A DNA stretch of 64,000 bases from Pseudonocardia asaccharolytica DSM 44247 = NBRC 16224 (GCF_000423625.1 NZ_AUII01000021.1:1-64000); one strand, 5' to 3'. Positions 7,724 through 19,055 are shown, counted from the stretch's first letter. Made by a program: numbers and translations. The notes: generated by a model not told the origin, from the sequence alone.

Positions 7724-8020
7724 ATGAAACGGCGATCCATGGAGCCGGTACGTGTGCCGAGGCTCGTCGGGCTCGCCGCGGAGGCGGCGCATGACGCGGC
7801 CTTGGACGCAGGGGTGTTGGCAGTCGACCAGGACCCGAGCCACACCGCGACGATGGACGGGACGGTGGTCCGGCAGCAGCCCATGCCGGGTCGCGAGGTC
7901 AAGGTCGGCACGTCGGTGCTGATCTGGGTCCGCACCGACAGCGACGGTGGCGGTGGTGGCGGCGGCGGATCGAGGCTGCCGACAGGGCCGCGCCCGCTGC
8001 TGCCGGCCGGCACCAAGTAG
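7724..8020 (+). CDS. Small PASTA-domain protein
   Basis: The product is 98 residues from ATG 7724, or 93 from ATG 7739. One PASTA repeat spans about 8-70: VRVPRLVGLAAEAAHDAAL, a central beta stretch, then VVRQQPMPGREVKVGTSVLIWV. A run of glycines and a proline-rich tail follow. PASTA domains bind peptidoglycan or beta-lactams, usually on Ser/Thr kinases; here the domain stands alone with no signal peptide or membrane segment, so a cytosolic or unknown role is likely. Neighbours are an ECF41 sigma gene upstream and PIN-gene debris downstream. The start is not secured by a strong binding site. Confidence 0.65.
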   Translation: MKRRSMEPVRVPRLVGLAAEAAHDAALDAGVLAVDQDPSHTATMDGTVVRQQPMPGREVKVGTSVLIWVRTDSDGGGGGGGGSRLPTGPRPLLPAGTK

Positions 8021-8121
8021 TCGAGCAGCCGGTCGGAGGGCGATGTCCGGTAGCCCCTGGGACACGGCCCTCCGGGGGTCCCGGGCGGCGGCGACGGCCG
8101 CTGGCAGCGGCCAACCGTTGC

Positions 8122-8259
8122 TCAGCTCAGCAGTTCCACCCGGCAGGACAGCTCAGAGCCGTTCGCAAGGCGCGTGTCGGCGGTGATGAGCGGCCCCGAG
8201 TCGGACCTGTCAGGGTTGTCGTCGACGAGCGCGGGCCCGAGCACGCTCGCGTCGACAAC
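8122..8259 (-). pseudogene. PIN-domain (VapC-like) toxin, internally deleted remnant
   Basis: The leftward frame reads VVDASVLGPALVDDNPD, which is the first strand and helix of a PIN nuclease with its first catalytic Asp. It then continues almost at once into PLITADTRLANGSELSCRVELL before the stop. The second part is the normal C-terminal end of the same family (TADxRLA). About 80 central residues, including the other acidic ligands, are missing. The antisense strand carries another remnant, so the area is a decay hot spot. Confidence 0.55.
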
Positions 8260-8329
8260 CGCGGGTGACCTGCTTTCGGCGGTTAGCGAGCTGCGGGACG
8301 GGGCATTCTCGGTGACCGCGCTACAGGTG

Positions 8330-8509
8330 AGGAGGCGACTCATAGCAGGGCAGGAGTTCGTTGAGCACATCCACGACGCGATGGTCCACGACCATGAGCA
8401 CTGGCACGTGACCCACGACTGGAGCGAGACGGCCGGGACGTTCGAGCATCTCGCCGTCCGGCACAACCACGACCACGACCAGCCGGTCGACACCGAGCAG
8501 CACGGATAG
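8330..8509 (+). pseudogene. Histidine-rich small protein, probable remnant
   Basis: The last 45 residues read HIHDAMVHDHEHWHVTHDW, then SETAGTFEHLAVRHNHDHD. This resembles a family of actinobacterial histidine-rich proteins (HPHYHVTHNW...GTFEH..HTHEHNH), but the usual second half (more His clusters and an acidic tail) is missing. The open frame extends left to about 8174, but that part overlaps the PIN remnant on the other strand and shows no family character. A metal-binding role is suggested by composition only. Confidence 0.35.
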
Positions 8510-8550
8510 CAGCCGCGCCGACCGCTTCGCGTCCCGGCGAGGGGACCCAG

Positions 8551-8751
8551 ATGGACGGCGACGACCCGGACACGGCCTGGATTCGTGAGCAGGTCGACCA
8601 GGTTTTCGACCCGTCGTCCGAGAGCCGGTCAGCGGATACCGAGGTGACGGATCAGGGGATCGCGGACAAGGTCGCCCTGGCAGCCGCGCTGGTCATGAGT
8701 CTGGTGTTCCTCTGCTTCCTGGTCGTTCTCGCGCTCACCGCCGGGCCATAG
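8551..8751 (+). CDS. Small single-pass membrane protein of unknown function
   Basis: The product is 66 residues from ATG 8551, with GAGGGG 7 bp upstream. An acidic N-terminal half (MDGDDPDTAWIREQVDQVFD) is followed by one transmembrane helix at about 42-63 (ALAAALVMSLVFLCFLVVLAL). It is not recognised as a named family. It lies 3 bp before a broken cation antiporter gene, so it may once have been part of that transcription unit. Confidence 0.55.
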   Translation: MDGDDPDTAWIREQVDQVFDPSSESRSADTEVTDQGIADKVALAAALVMSLVFLCFLVVLALTAGP

Positions 8752-8754
8752 CCG

Positions 8755-9363
8755 GTGGCCACCACCGCCGCGCACACCGTCCGGTACCGTCATCACCGCC
8801 GTCGCGGCCGCGAGCGACAGCCCCGACCTGCCTACAGCAACGCCGTCGGCGGCATCGCCGCCCAGACGGGTGCCATCGCGGTCGCGGACCTGTTCCACCG
8901 GCGCGGCATCCTGGAGCACGCCGCCGCGTCGCTGTCGAACATCCTGTTCGGCTGGCTGCTGATGGCCCTGCTCGTGCTCGTCGGCTACCTGCCCGAGGCC
9001 ACCGTGGCCGCGATCCGCCCATGACCATCGTGCCCGAGGCCGCCTACGTCGGGGATCGCGGTCGTCCGCCGCGGGGCGCTGGCCCTGGCGATCGCCGCGG
9101 TCCTCGGCGGGAACTGCCTCGACGCGCTCGACGTCGCCGTCGGTGACGTCTTATACCGGGGCGGCTCGCTCTACCAGCAGGCCGGGCCCGACGAGCTGTT
9201 CCTCACCCTCGTCAGCGCGCTGATGACCGTCGTCCTGGTGAGCGGGCTCCTGCTGGTCAGCGGGCTCCTGGTCCGCCAGGCCTGCGGGCCCGGCCGGGTC
9301 GGGTTAGAGGGCGTCACGCTCGTCACCGTCTACACCGCGGCGATCGCGGTCCTCAGCTTCTGA
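8755..9363 (+). pseudogene. CaCA-type Na+/Ca2+ antiporter, broken remnant
   Basis: Three pieces in two or more frames add up to part of a CaCA exchanger. About 8788-8830 encodes TVITAVAAASDSPDL in one frame; 8835-9024 encodes NAVGGIAAQTGAIAVADLFH and ILEHAAASLSNILFGWLLM; and 9052-9363 encodes GIAVVRRGALALAIAAVLGG then NCLDALDVAVGDVLYRGGSLYQQ, two further membrane helices and the end of the protein. The GGN and AVRRGAL..A motifs are the conserved alpha-repeat region. Frame breaks near 8830 and 9050 and missing parts rule out a working protein. The 9364-9565 stretch after it shows no gene. Confidence 0.65.
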
Positions 9364-9565
9364 GACCGGTTCCCGGCGACGGCTCGACGGGTCCCCCCGG
9401 AGGACGTGTCCGGTGCCAGCGGCCAAGCCGCCGGAGGTGCTTCTCCGTGGAGCGCGTGTACATGTGATGCGTTGTGCGGCCCGACGTCGGGCGTGGCCGA
9501 CGTCCGCGTCTCGTGTCATGAACACCAGAGGCGATCCGCAACGACCCAGAACCTGCTGGTCACAG

Positions 9566-9640
9566 TGGTGGGCGCGGCAGGGTTCGAACCTGCGACCGCT
9601 CGGGTGTAAGCCGAGTGCTCTCCCGCTGAGCTACGCGCCC
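9566..9640 (-). tRNA. tRNA-Val (anticodon TAC)
   Basis: Reverse-strand cloverleaf: acceptor GGGCGCG pairs with CGCGCCC, D-arm GCTC..GAGC, anticodon stem CTCGG/CCGAG with loop CTTACAC (anticodon TAC), and T-loop GGTTCGAACC. It ends with A73 and encoded CCA at 9566-9568. This marks the edge between the eroded left part and conserved core genes. I saw no duplicated tRNA 3' end elsewhere in the window. Confidence 0.95.
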
Positions 9641-9683
9641 CGCGTGCCCAGGACCCGTGGACGGGCCCGGGCATGCCGATGAC

Positions 9684-10142
9684 CTACAACGCGGCCAACG
9701 CCTTCTTCCAGATGCTCTGGTCGCGCGGCTCGCCGGGGCCGTTGACCTCCGCGAACCGCACCGTTCCCTCCTTGTCCACCAGGAAGGTCCCGCGCAGCGC
9801 GAAGCCCCGGTCGGCGTCGAAGACCCCGTACCTCTGGGCCACCGCGCCGTGCGGCCAGAAATCGGCCAGCAGTGGGAAATCGTAGTCCTGTGCCTGGGAC
9901 CACGCCTTCAGGGTGAAGGGGTGGTCGACCGAGATCCCCACGACCTGAACGTCGTCGTTCTGGAAGCTCGACAGGTCGTCTCGCACCGCCGACTGTTCGC
10001 CGGTGCAGATGCCGGAGAACGCGAACGGGTAGAACACCACGAGCACGCCCTTGCGACCGCGGAACGACGAGAGCGTCACCTCTTGGTTGTTCTGATCCTT
10101 CAGCGTGAAGTCGGGAGCTTCGGCTCCCACCTCAGGCGCCAT
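9684..10142 (-). CDS. ahpE: AhpE-type 1-Cys peroxiredoxin
   Basis: The product is 152 residues. ATG 10142 is chosen over upstream codons because GAGGGGAG precedes it and the family starts at MAPEVG. It is a thioredoxin-fold peroxidase with the peroxidatic Cys in YPFAFSGICTGEQ (about residue 45), and the sequence lies close to mycobacterial AhpE throughout. AhpE reduces peroxides and peroxynitrite in the cytosol, recycled through mycothiol and mycoredoxin. It lies next to the DUF3052 gene and aceE, the same order as in Mycobacterium (Rv2238c-Rv2239c-Rv2241), which supports the call. Confidence 0.93.
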   Translation of the reverse strand: MAPEVGAEAPDFTLKDQNNQEVTLSSFRGRKGVLVVFYPFAFSGICTGEQSAVRDDLSSFQNDDVQVVGISVDHPFTLKAWSQAQDYDFPLLADFWPHGAVAQRYGVFDADRGFALRGTFLVDKEGTVRFAEVNGPGEPRDQSIWKKALAAL

Positions 10143-10218
10143 GTACGGGTCTCCCCTCGGCACGGACTACCCACCCCCATGGCGGCGGGCGGCGGCGACA
10201 GCTGAGCCTAGGCCACGC

Positions 10219-10653
10219 TCAGCGTTTGGCTTTGCCCGACTTCGGCGCGACGAGCCGTGCGCCCGCCCAGTCGTCGCTCACGCTGACGTTCGAGGTCTGT
10301 GAGAGCCCGGCCGTGGGCGCGGCCTCGGCGATCTCGCTGGGCTCCAGATGGCCCGTCCGCCCTGTCTTGGGCGTCAAGACCCACACGACCCCGTTATCGG
10401 CGAGCGGGCTCCGGGCATCGACGAGGACGTCGACGAGATCACCGTCGCCCTCCCGGAACCACAGCAACACCACATCGATGACGTCGACGGCGTCCTCATC
10501 GAGCAGCTCATCGCCGCAGCGTTCCTCGACGGCGTCGCGCACCGCCTCGTCGACGTCGGAGTCCCAACCGAGTTCCTGGACGACCATGCCCGGCTCGATG
10601 CCGAGCTTACCCGCGATGTCGGACGACCGTCCGGCATCTCCCGCGGCGACCAC
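10219..10653 (-). CDS. DUF3052 family protein (Rv2239c-like)
   Basis: The product is 144 residues. GTG 10653 is used because the family begins VVAAGDAG..., and no in-frame ATG fits. The conserved stretch is GKLGIEPGMVVQELGWDSDV, then WFREGDGDLVDVLVDARSPL and a lysine/arginine-rich end. The family is confined to actinobacteria and has no established function. It is divergent from aceE across 188 bp, which must hold promoters for both, and lies 76 bp upstream of ahpE on the same strand, so the two may be cotranscribed. Confidence 0.85.
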   Translation of the reverse strand: MVAAGDAGRSSDIAGKLGIEPGMVVQELGWDSDVDEAVRDAVEERCGDELLDEDAVDVIDVVLLWFREGDGDLVDVLVDARSPLADNGVVWVLTPKTGRTGHLEPSEIAEAAPTAGLSQTSNVSVSDDWAGARLVAPKSGKAKR

Positions 10654-10841
10654 GCGTGTACCCCATTTCGCTCTGTTCTCCGGTCCGGGCCTGGTGCCCG
10701 TGTCCGGTGTTTGGATGCGGCATCCGAACACGACGGCACGGCCCCGCGCAACCGCCGTTCCGCGATCACGCAGCGAGGGGCACGATAGAGGTACAGCAGC
10801 ACAACAACCAGAGCAGAGCTTGAGCCACGCAGGGAGATCCC

Positions 10842-13610
<2,769 letters not shown>

Positions 13611-13616
13611 GGGGCG

Positions 13617-13631
13617 GGGAAACCGTTTCCC
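13617..13631. terminator. Short palindrome after aceE
   Basis: GGGAAAC-C-GTTTCCC lies 7 bp past the aceE stop. It can form a small hairpin. It lacks a clear T-run, so it may be a weak terminator or an operator for cspA. Confidence 0.4.
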
Positions 13632-13803
13632 GGTAAACCCCAGGTCGATGACCCTCGGCAGAATCGTCTTCTCACGGTACGCTCCGGCCGACGCCGAGGT
13701 CGCTGATCGCGAAACGGCGTCCCGACCCGGGCGCGGAGCGTAGCGGCCAGGCGGCGCGATGCCGGGGGCGAGTGCCCTGGCACCAGGTACGAGGAGAGCA
13801 AGA

Positions 13804-14010
13804 ATGGCAGAGGGCACCGTCAAGTGGTTCAACAGCGAGAAGGGCTACGGCTTCCTCGCTCCCGACGGTGGCGGAGCGGACGTATTCGTGCACTACTCCG
13901 CAATTCAGGTCAACGGATACAAGAGCCTCGATGAGGGCCAGCGAGTCTCGTTCGACATCGAACAAGGTCAGAAGGGCCCGCAGGCCACAAAGGTGACACC
14001 CCTCGGCTGA
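13804..14010 (+). CDS. cspA: CspA-family cold shock protein
   Basis: The product is 68 residues from ATG 13804 with AGGAGAG upstream. A single OB-fold cold shock domain carries RNP1 (KGYGFL) and RNP2 (VFVHYS). It binds single-stranded nucleic acid and acts as an RNA chaperone. The 193-bp gap after aceE leaves room for a long 5' leader, as many csp genes have. An insertion of cspA between aceE and the PucR-type regulator is an unusual neighbour for this block. Confidence 0.95.
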   Translation: MAEGTVKWFNSEKGYGFLAPDGGGADVFVHYSAIQVNGYKSLDEGQRVSFDIEQGQKGPQATKVTPLG

Positions 14011-14044
14011 GCGTCGCGCGCACACCGCGCGCTGATCGATCGGA

Positions 14045-14071
14045 CCCGGGCGGCAGATACTGCCGTCCGGG
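14045..14071 (+). terminator. Hairpin after cspA
   Basis: A 12-bp stem CCCGGGCGGCAG / CTGCCGTCCGGG with one mismatch and loop ATA lies 35 bp past the cspA stop and just before fasR. It is a likely cspA terminator. Confidence 0.6.
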
Positions 14072-14091
14072 CCGGTCCCCGCCTCCATGAC

Positions 14092-15351
14092 ATGCTGCCC
14101 GGTGTGACCGCATCCGGTGTCCGGCCACGGCCGGCTCCCACCACGGTATCCGCGGCCACCCTGCGCCGTCTCGAACGGGCCGCGGGGGAGGTTGCCGGCG
14201 CCTGTCTGGCGGCGATGGTGACGCGGCAGCCGTGGTTCGCGCGGTTGCCCGCGGACCAGCGCGCGGGCGTGCAGCTGGTGACCCAGACCGGCGTTGCGAA
14301 CTTCGTGGCGTGGCTCGGTCAGGGCAATCACACCGCGGGGACCGCGACCGGGACGACCCGGCTCACCGCCGAGGCCTTCCGGATCGCCCCCCGCGGTCTG
14401 GCCCGGCAGCTCACCCTGTGCCAGACCGTCGAGCTCGTCCGGATCGCCACCGACGTGCTGGAGCAGCGGATGCCACCGCTCGCCGCGGACGGGAGCGAGT
14501 TCCAGGCGCTCTCGGAGGCGGTGCTGCGGTTCGGCCGGGAGGTCGCGTTCGCCGCGGCCACCGCCTACGCGGGCGCCGCCGAGGACCGCGGCGCCTGGGA
14601 CGCGCGGCTGGAGGCCCTGGTCGTCGACGGCGTGGTGCGCGGCGACGGCGGCGACGAGCTCGTCTCCCGGGCATCGGCACTGGGCTGGAACCCCTCGACG
14701 GCGGTGCGCGTGCTGGTCGGCGCGCCGCCGCGGGACAACCCGCCCGAGCGCCTCGGCGAGCTGCGCCGCAGCGCCGTCCGGATGGGACGCTCGGTACTGG
14801 TCGGAGCGCAGGGCAGCCGGCTGATCGTCCTGCTGTCAGAACAGCCCGGCGGTGGCGCGGACACCGACCCGATCGGCCGGATCGCCGAGGACTTCGGGCC
14901 GGGGCCCATCGTCGTCGGGCCGGTTGCATCCGACCTGACCACGGCGTACGCGAGTGCCCGGGACGCGCTGGCCGGGCTGCGCGCGGTCGCGGGCTGGCCG
15001 CAGGCACCGCGGCCGGTGGACGCCGAAGATCTGCTCCCCGAACGGGCGATGTCGGGTGATCCGGCCGCGCACCGCAGGCTCGTCGAGGCCGTCGTGACAC
15101 CCCTGACCGAGGCGGGCGGCGAGCTGCTGCGCACCCTCGCGGCCTATCTCGAAGGCGGCGCGGCCCTTGAGGCGTGCGCTCGCGCGCTGTTCGTCCACCC
15201 CAACACCGTGCGCTACCGGCTACGTCGAGTGAGTGAACTCACGGGCCGTTCCCCCATGGATCCGCGCGATTCACTGGTGCTGCGGACCGCGCTCGTCGTC
15301 GGCCGGCTGCAGTCCGCGGGCGGCTCCGATGAGCCTCCGGAAAGCCGCTGA
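14092..15351 (+). CDS. fasR: PucR-type HTH regulator of fatty acid synthesis (FasR-like)
   Basis: The product is 419 residues from ATG 14092 (GTG 14104 is an alternative). The N-terminal two thirds is a sensory region; the C-terminal PucR/CdaR HTH spans about 345-400 (LEGGAALEACARALFVHPNT then VRYRLRRVSELTG). Position directly upstream of fabD-fabH-acpP-fabF matches Streptomyces FasR, an activator of those genes, and Mycobacterium Rv2242. A palindrome between this gene and fabD (15417-15437) is its likely binding site. Confidence 0.85.
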   Translation: MLPGVTASGVRPRPAPTTVSAATLRRLERAAGEVAGACLAAMVTRQPWFARLPADQRAGVQLVTQTGVANFVAWLGQGNHTAGTATGTTRLTAEAFRIAPRGLARQLTLCQTVELVRIATDVLEQRMPPLAADGSEFQALSEAVLRFGREVAFAAATAYAGAAEDRGAWDARLEALVVDGVVRGDGGDELVSRASALGWNPSTAVRVLVGAPPRDNPPERLGELRRSAVRMGRSVLVGAQGSRLIVLLSEQPGGGADTDPIGRIAEDFGPGPIVVGPVASDLTTAYASARDALAGLRAVAGWPQAPRPVDAEDLLPERAMSGDPAAHRRLVEAVVTPLTEAGGELLRTLAAYLEGGAALEACARALFVHPNTVRYRLRRVSELTGRSPMDPRDSLVLRTALVVGRLQSAGGSDEPPESR

Positions 15352-15416
15352 GCTGCGGCAGAACCCTACAAACCGCCATCGCCGCGCACGGCGAGTCCCA
15401 GGTGCCACCGTTCACC

Positions 15417-15437
15417 GTTTGGAGGGAACCTCTAAAC
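15417..15437. promoter_or_regulatory. Candidate FasR operator before fabD
   Basis: Half-sites GTTTGGAGG and CCTCTAAAC face each other across GAA; they are inverted repeats with one mismatch. The site lies 67-87 bp upstream of the fabD start, where an activator of the fab operon should bind. Confidence 0.6.
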
Positions 15438-15503
15438 GCAGACCGCGGAGTTCGTGCGTGGCGTCATCCCCGCGGAGGCTCGCGGCAGTGTTTGCTCGCG
15501 GAC

Positions 15504-16445
15504 GTGATCGCGTTGCTCGCGCCGGGTCAGGGTTCCCAGACCCCCGGCATGCTGACCCCCTGGTTGGACGACCCGGCGACCGATTCGGCCGGCTCGGGAC
15601 TGGCCGCCTGGTCCGAGACCACCGGGCTCGATCTGCGACGACTGGGCACGACGGCCGACGCCGAGGAGATCAAGGACACTGCGGTGACCCAGCCGCTCGT
15701 GGTCGCCACCGCGCTGCTGGCCGCCGCCCGGCTCGCCGCCCGCGTCGAGCTGCCCGCCCCGGCCCCGACCGCGGGCCACTCGGTGGGCGAGCTGGCCGCC
15801 GCCGCGGTGGCCGGGGTGCTCTCGCCCGATGCCGCCGTCGCGCTGGCCGCGGTCCGCGGGCGGGAGATGGCCGCCGCCTGCGCGGCCGAGCCGACAGGCA
15901 TGAGCGCGGTGCTGGGCGGGAACCCCGAACAGGTGCTCACCAGGCTTGGTGAGCTCGGCCTCGATCCGGCCAACCGCAACGGGGCAGGCCAGATCGTGGC
16001 CGCAGGCCCGGTCGCCGCGCTCGCGGCGCTGGCCGATGCCCCGCCCGAGCGGGCCAGGGTGATCCCGCTGGCCGTCGCCGGGGCGTTCCACACCCGCTTC
16101 ATGGCCCCGGCGGAGGAGGCGATGCGCGCCCATGCCGTATCGGTCCGACCGGCCGATCCCGGTCGGCCGCTACTCTCGAACGCCGAGGGCGCCGTCGTCA
16201 CCAGCGGCGAGGACGCGCTCAACCGGCTCGTCGCTCAGGTGACCCGGCCGGTTCGCTGGGACGAATGCATGGCGACGCTACAGAAGATGGGGGTGACCGC
16301 GGTGATCGAGCTACCGCCGGCGGGCACACTGGTCGGATTGGTCAAACGCGAGCTCAAGGGCACCGCCACGCTCGCTCTCAAGACCCCAGACGACCTGGAC
16401 AAGGCTGTCGAGCTGATCGCCCAGCACGCCGGAGCGGCGCGATGA
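15504..16445 (+). CDS. fabD: Malonyl-CoA:ACP transacylase
   Basis: The product is 313 residues from GTG 15504. This start gives the standard family opening VIALLAPGQGSQTPGML; no clear binding site precedes it, and longer in-frame starts add non-family sequence. The serine nucleophile is in GHSVGE at about 93-98, and the catalytic His in AFHTRFM at about 196. It loads malonyl groups onto ACP for FAS-II. Its stop overlaps the fabH start (ATGA), implying coupled translation in a fabD-fabH-acpP-fabF operon. Confidence 0.95.
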   Translation: MIALLAPGQGSQTPGMLTPWLDDPATDSAGSGLAAWSETTGLDLRRLGTTADAEEIKDTAVTQPLVVATALLAAARLAARVELPAPAPTAGHSVGELAAAAVAGVLSPDAAVALAAVRGREMAAACAAEPTGMSAVLGGNPEQVLTRLGELGLDPANRNGAGQIVAAGPVAALAALADAPPERARVIPLAVAGAFHTRFMAPAEEAMRAHAVSVRPADPGRPLLSNAEGAVVTSGEDALNRLVAQVTRPVRWDECMATLQKMGVTAVIELPPAGTLVGLVKRELKGTATLALKTPDDLDKAVELIAQHAGAAR

Positions 16446-17431
16446 GCGGCCGGATGACCCTCCCCTCCGGGGCCGCAGGCGCGCGCATCCTGGGCATCGG
16501 CAGCAGCCAGCCCAACACGATCGTCACCAACGACGATCTCGCCGAGCGCGTCGAGACCAGCGACGAATGGATCCGCGACCGCGTCGGCATCGCTGAGCGC
16601 CGGATCGCCGATGCGGACACCACGGTCGTCGACATGGCCGTCGAGGCGGGCGGCCGGGCGCTCAAGGACGCCGGGCTGACCCCGTCCGACATCGACACCG
16701 TCATCGTCGCGACGTGCACCATGCCCAGCCCGATCCCCAACGCCGCGGCCCAGACCGCCGACCGGATCGGCATCAGCGCCCCCGGCGCCTTCGACCTCAA
16801 CGCCGCCTGCGCCGGGTTCAGCTACGCGCTGGGCACCGCCTCGGACCTCGTCCGGGCGGGCTCGGCCCGGCACGCCCTGGTGATCGGGGCGGAGAAGCTG
16901 TCGGACTGGCTGGACTGGCAGGACCGCTCGACCTGCATCATCTTCGCCGACGGCGCCGGTGCGGCGGTGGTCGGCGCCGCCGGCTCGGACGACCGGATCG
17001 GGATCGGGCCGGTGGCCTGGGGCAGCGCGGGCGACCTGAACCAGATGATCCGGATCCGCACCGAGAACAACGCGCTGTTCCAGGAGGGCCAGGCCGTCTT
17101 CCGCTGGGCCACCACGAAGATCGCCCCGGTCGCGTTGCGCGCCATCGAGCTGGCCGGGCTGACCCCGGCCGATATCGACGTGCTGATTCCGCACCAGGCC
17201 AACCTGCGGATCGTCGATTCGATCGCCAAACGACTGCGCAGCAAGGGCGCCCGCGAGGACATGCGGGTCGCCGACGACATCGTGCACTCCGGCAACACCT
17301 CCTCGGCGTCGATCCCGTTGGCGCTGGATCACATGCGCGCCGAAGGGCGGGTCTGCTCCGGAGACACCCTCCTGCTCGTAGGCTTCGGCGCGGGCTTGTC
17401 GTACGCGAGCCAGGTCGTCGTCTGCCCGTAG
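16442..17431 (+). CDS. fabH: 3-oxoacyl-ACP synthase III
   Basis: The product is 329 residues. The Cys-His-Asn triad is visible as NAACAGFSYAL (Cys), IPHQANLRI (His) and HSGNTSSAS (Asn). FabH condenses acyl-CoA with malonyl-ACP to start chains. The start overlaps the fabD stop by four bases. Presence of fabH inside the cluster follows the Streptomyces arrangement; mycobacteria have acpM-kasA-kasB here instead. Confidence 0.96.
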   Translation: MSGRMTLPSGAAGARILGIGSSQPNTIVTNDDLAERVETSDEWIRDRVGIAERRIADADTTVVDMAVEAGGRALKDAGLTPSDIDTVIVATCTMPSPIPNAAAQTADRIGISAPGAFDLNAACAGFSYALGTASDLVRAGSARHALVIGAEKLSDWLDWQDRSTCIIFADGAGAAVVGAAGSDDRIGIGPVAWGSAGDLNQMIRIRTENNALFQEGQAVFRWATTKIAPVALRAIELAGLTPADIDVLIPHQANLRIVDSIAKRLRSKGAREDMRVADDIVHSGNTSSASIPLALDHMRAEGRVCSGDTLLLVGFGAGLSYASQVVVCP

Positions 17432-17467
17432 CCGGGCGGACCCGAGTTTCACCAGAAGGAGAACCCA

Positions 17468-17710
17468 GTGGCTGACAACGCCGAGATCCTGTCCGGCCTC
17501 GCCGAGATCGTCGAAGAGGTTGCGGGCATCGATGCCGCGGACGTCTCGACGGAGAAGTCGTTCGTCGACGACCTGGACATCGACTCGCTGTCGATGGTCG
17601 AGATCGCCGTGCAGGCCGAGGACAAGTTTGGTGTGAAGATCCCCGACGACCAGCTCGCCGAGCTCAAGACGGTGGGCGACGCGGTGAGCTACATCGCGAA
17701 GAACAAGTGA
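17468..17710 (+). CDS. acpP: Acyl carrier protein
   Basis: The product is 80 residues from GTG 17468 with AGAAGGAGA upstream. The phosphopantetheine site is DDLDIDSLSMVEI, with the attachment Ser at about 41. It is an acidic four-helix protein that carries growing acyl chains between the enzymes of the same operon. It is closest in style to streptomycete AcpP; it lacks the long C-terminal extension of mycobacterial AcpM. Confidence 0.97.
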   Translation: MADNAEILSGLAEIVEEVAGIDAADVSTEKSFVDDLDIDSLSMVEIAVQAEDKFGVKIPDDQLAELKTVGDAVSYIAKNK

Positions 17711-17741
17711 CGGTATCGCGGTCGCTGCCCGAGGTGAGGCC

Positions 17742-18971
17742 ATGAGCACTCCTCCGGACGTCGTCGTCACCGGGTACGGCGCGACGACCCCGCTGGGCGG
17801 GGACGCCGTGTCGACCTGGGACGCGCTGCTCGCCGGCAAGTCCGGGGTCGGGCTGACCCAGGGCGAGTGGGTCGGCAAGTACGACCTGCCCGTGAAGATC
17901 TCCGCGCAGCTCGCCGTGGAACCGACCGAGATCCTCGCGCGCGTGCAGGCCCGGCGGATGGACCGCTGCGAGCAGGTCGCGGTCGTCGCCGCACGGGAGG
18001 CGTGGGCGCATGCCGGATCGCCGGAGGTGGAGTCCGAACGGCTCGCCGTCGTCATCGGCACCGGCATCGGCGGCGCGGTCACCCTACTCGCGCAGGACGA
18101 CCTGCTGGAGAACGACGGGCTGCGCAAGGTGTCACCGCTGACCGTCCCGATGCTGATGCCGAACGGCCCGGCCGCGATGGTGAGTCTCGAGATCGGCGCC
18201 CGTGGCGGGGTGCACGCACCGGCCTCGGCGTGCGCGTCCGGCGCCGAGGCGCTCGCGTGGGCGTGGCGGCTGCTGCGCGCGGGCGAGGTCGACGTGGTCG
18301 TAGCGGGCGGCGCGGAGGCATGCATCACCGGGATCACCGTCGCCGGCTTCGTGCAGGCCCGGACCCTGAGCCGGCGCAACGACGAGCCGGAGCGGGCCTC
18401 CCGGCCCTTCGACGTCGGCCGCGACGGTTTCGTGCTCGGCGAGGGCTCCGGGATCATGGTGCTGGAGCGGGCCGACTTCGCCGCCGCGCGCGGAGCCACC
18501 GTGCACGGCAAGCTCGCCGGCATCGGGCTCACCTCCGACGCCTACCACATCACCGGGCCCGATCCGGAGGGTGCGGGGCAGACCCGGGCCATGGCCGCGG
18601 CCGTGCGCAGTGCCGGTCTGGAGCCGTCGGATATCGGGCACGTCAACTGCCACGCGACCTCCACCGTCGTCGGCGACGTGGGCGAAAGCGTGGCGGTGCG
18701 CAAGGCGCTGGGCGAGCATCCGGTGCTCACCGCGCCGAAGTCGGCGCTCGGGCACCTGGTCGGGGCCGCCGGGGCGGTCGAGGGGCTCATCGCGATGCTC
18801 TCGGTCCGCGACGGCGTCATCCCGGCGACACTGAACCTCGAGGACCTCGATCCCGGCGTCAGCCTCGACGTCGTCGCGGGCGAGCCCCGCAAGGTCGAAC
18901 TGTCCGCCGCGATGAACAACTCGTTCGGCTTCGGCGGGCACAACGCGTCGCTCGTGTTCACCCGTCCCTGA
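17742..18971 (+). CDS. fabF: Beta-ketoacyl-ACP synthase II (FabF/KasA type)
   Basis: The product is 409 residues from ATG 17742, preceded by GAGGTGAGGCC. The catalytic Cys is in ASACASGAEA (about 162), with His in NCHATSTVVGD (about 302) and KSALGHLVGAAGA (about 332-340). It elongates acyl-ACP chains in FAS-II. It is last in the operon and followed by a strong hairpin. Confidence 0.96.
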   Translation: MSTPPDVVVTGYGATTPLGGDAVSTWDALLAGKSGVGLTQGEWVGKYDLPVKISAQLAVEPTEILARVQARRMDRCEQVAVVAAREAWAHAGSPEVESERLAVVIGTGIGGAVTLLAQDDLLENDGLRKVSPLTVPMLMPNGPAAMVSLEIGARGGVHAPASACASGAEALAWAWRLLRAGEVDVVVAGGAEACITGITVAGFVQARTLSRRNDEPERASRPFDVGRDGFVLGEGSGIMVLERADFAAARGATVHGKLAGIGLTSDAYHITGPDPEGAGQTRAMAAAVRSAGLEPSDIGHVNCHATSTVVGDVGESVAVRKALGEHPVLTAPKSALGHLVGAAGAVEGLIAMLSVRDGVIPATLNLEDLDPGVSLDVVAGEPRKVELSAAMNNSFGFGGHNASLVFTRP

Positions 18972-18978
18972 CGCCCTG

Positions 18979-19015
18979 CGCGGATGCGGATGCTTGACCG
19001 GCATCCGCATCCGCG
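18979..19015 (+). terminator. Terminator hairpin of the fab operon
   Basis: A 15-bp stem built from GCGGATGCGGATGC and its complement, loop TTGACCG, lies 8 bp after the fabF stop. Confidence 0.75.
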
Positions 19016-19055
19016 TTCCGGCCGTCACCCCGGGCGCCGAGCCACCGGACTGCAC

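Noticed and set aside
7899..8114. Leftward open frame opposite the PASTA gene
   Set aside because: Antisense of a gene with a clear PASTA domain; no features of its own.
9566..9640. tRNA-Val as an integration site
   Set aside because: No integrase gene nearby, and I found no second copy of the tRNA 3' end in the window.
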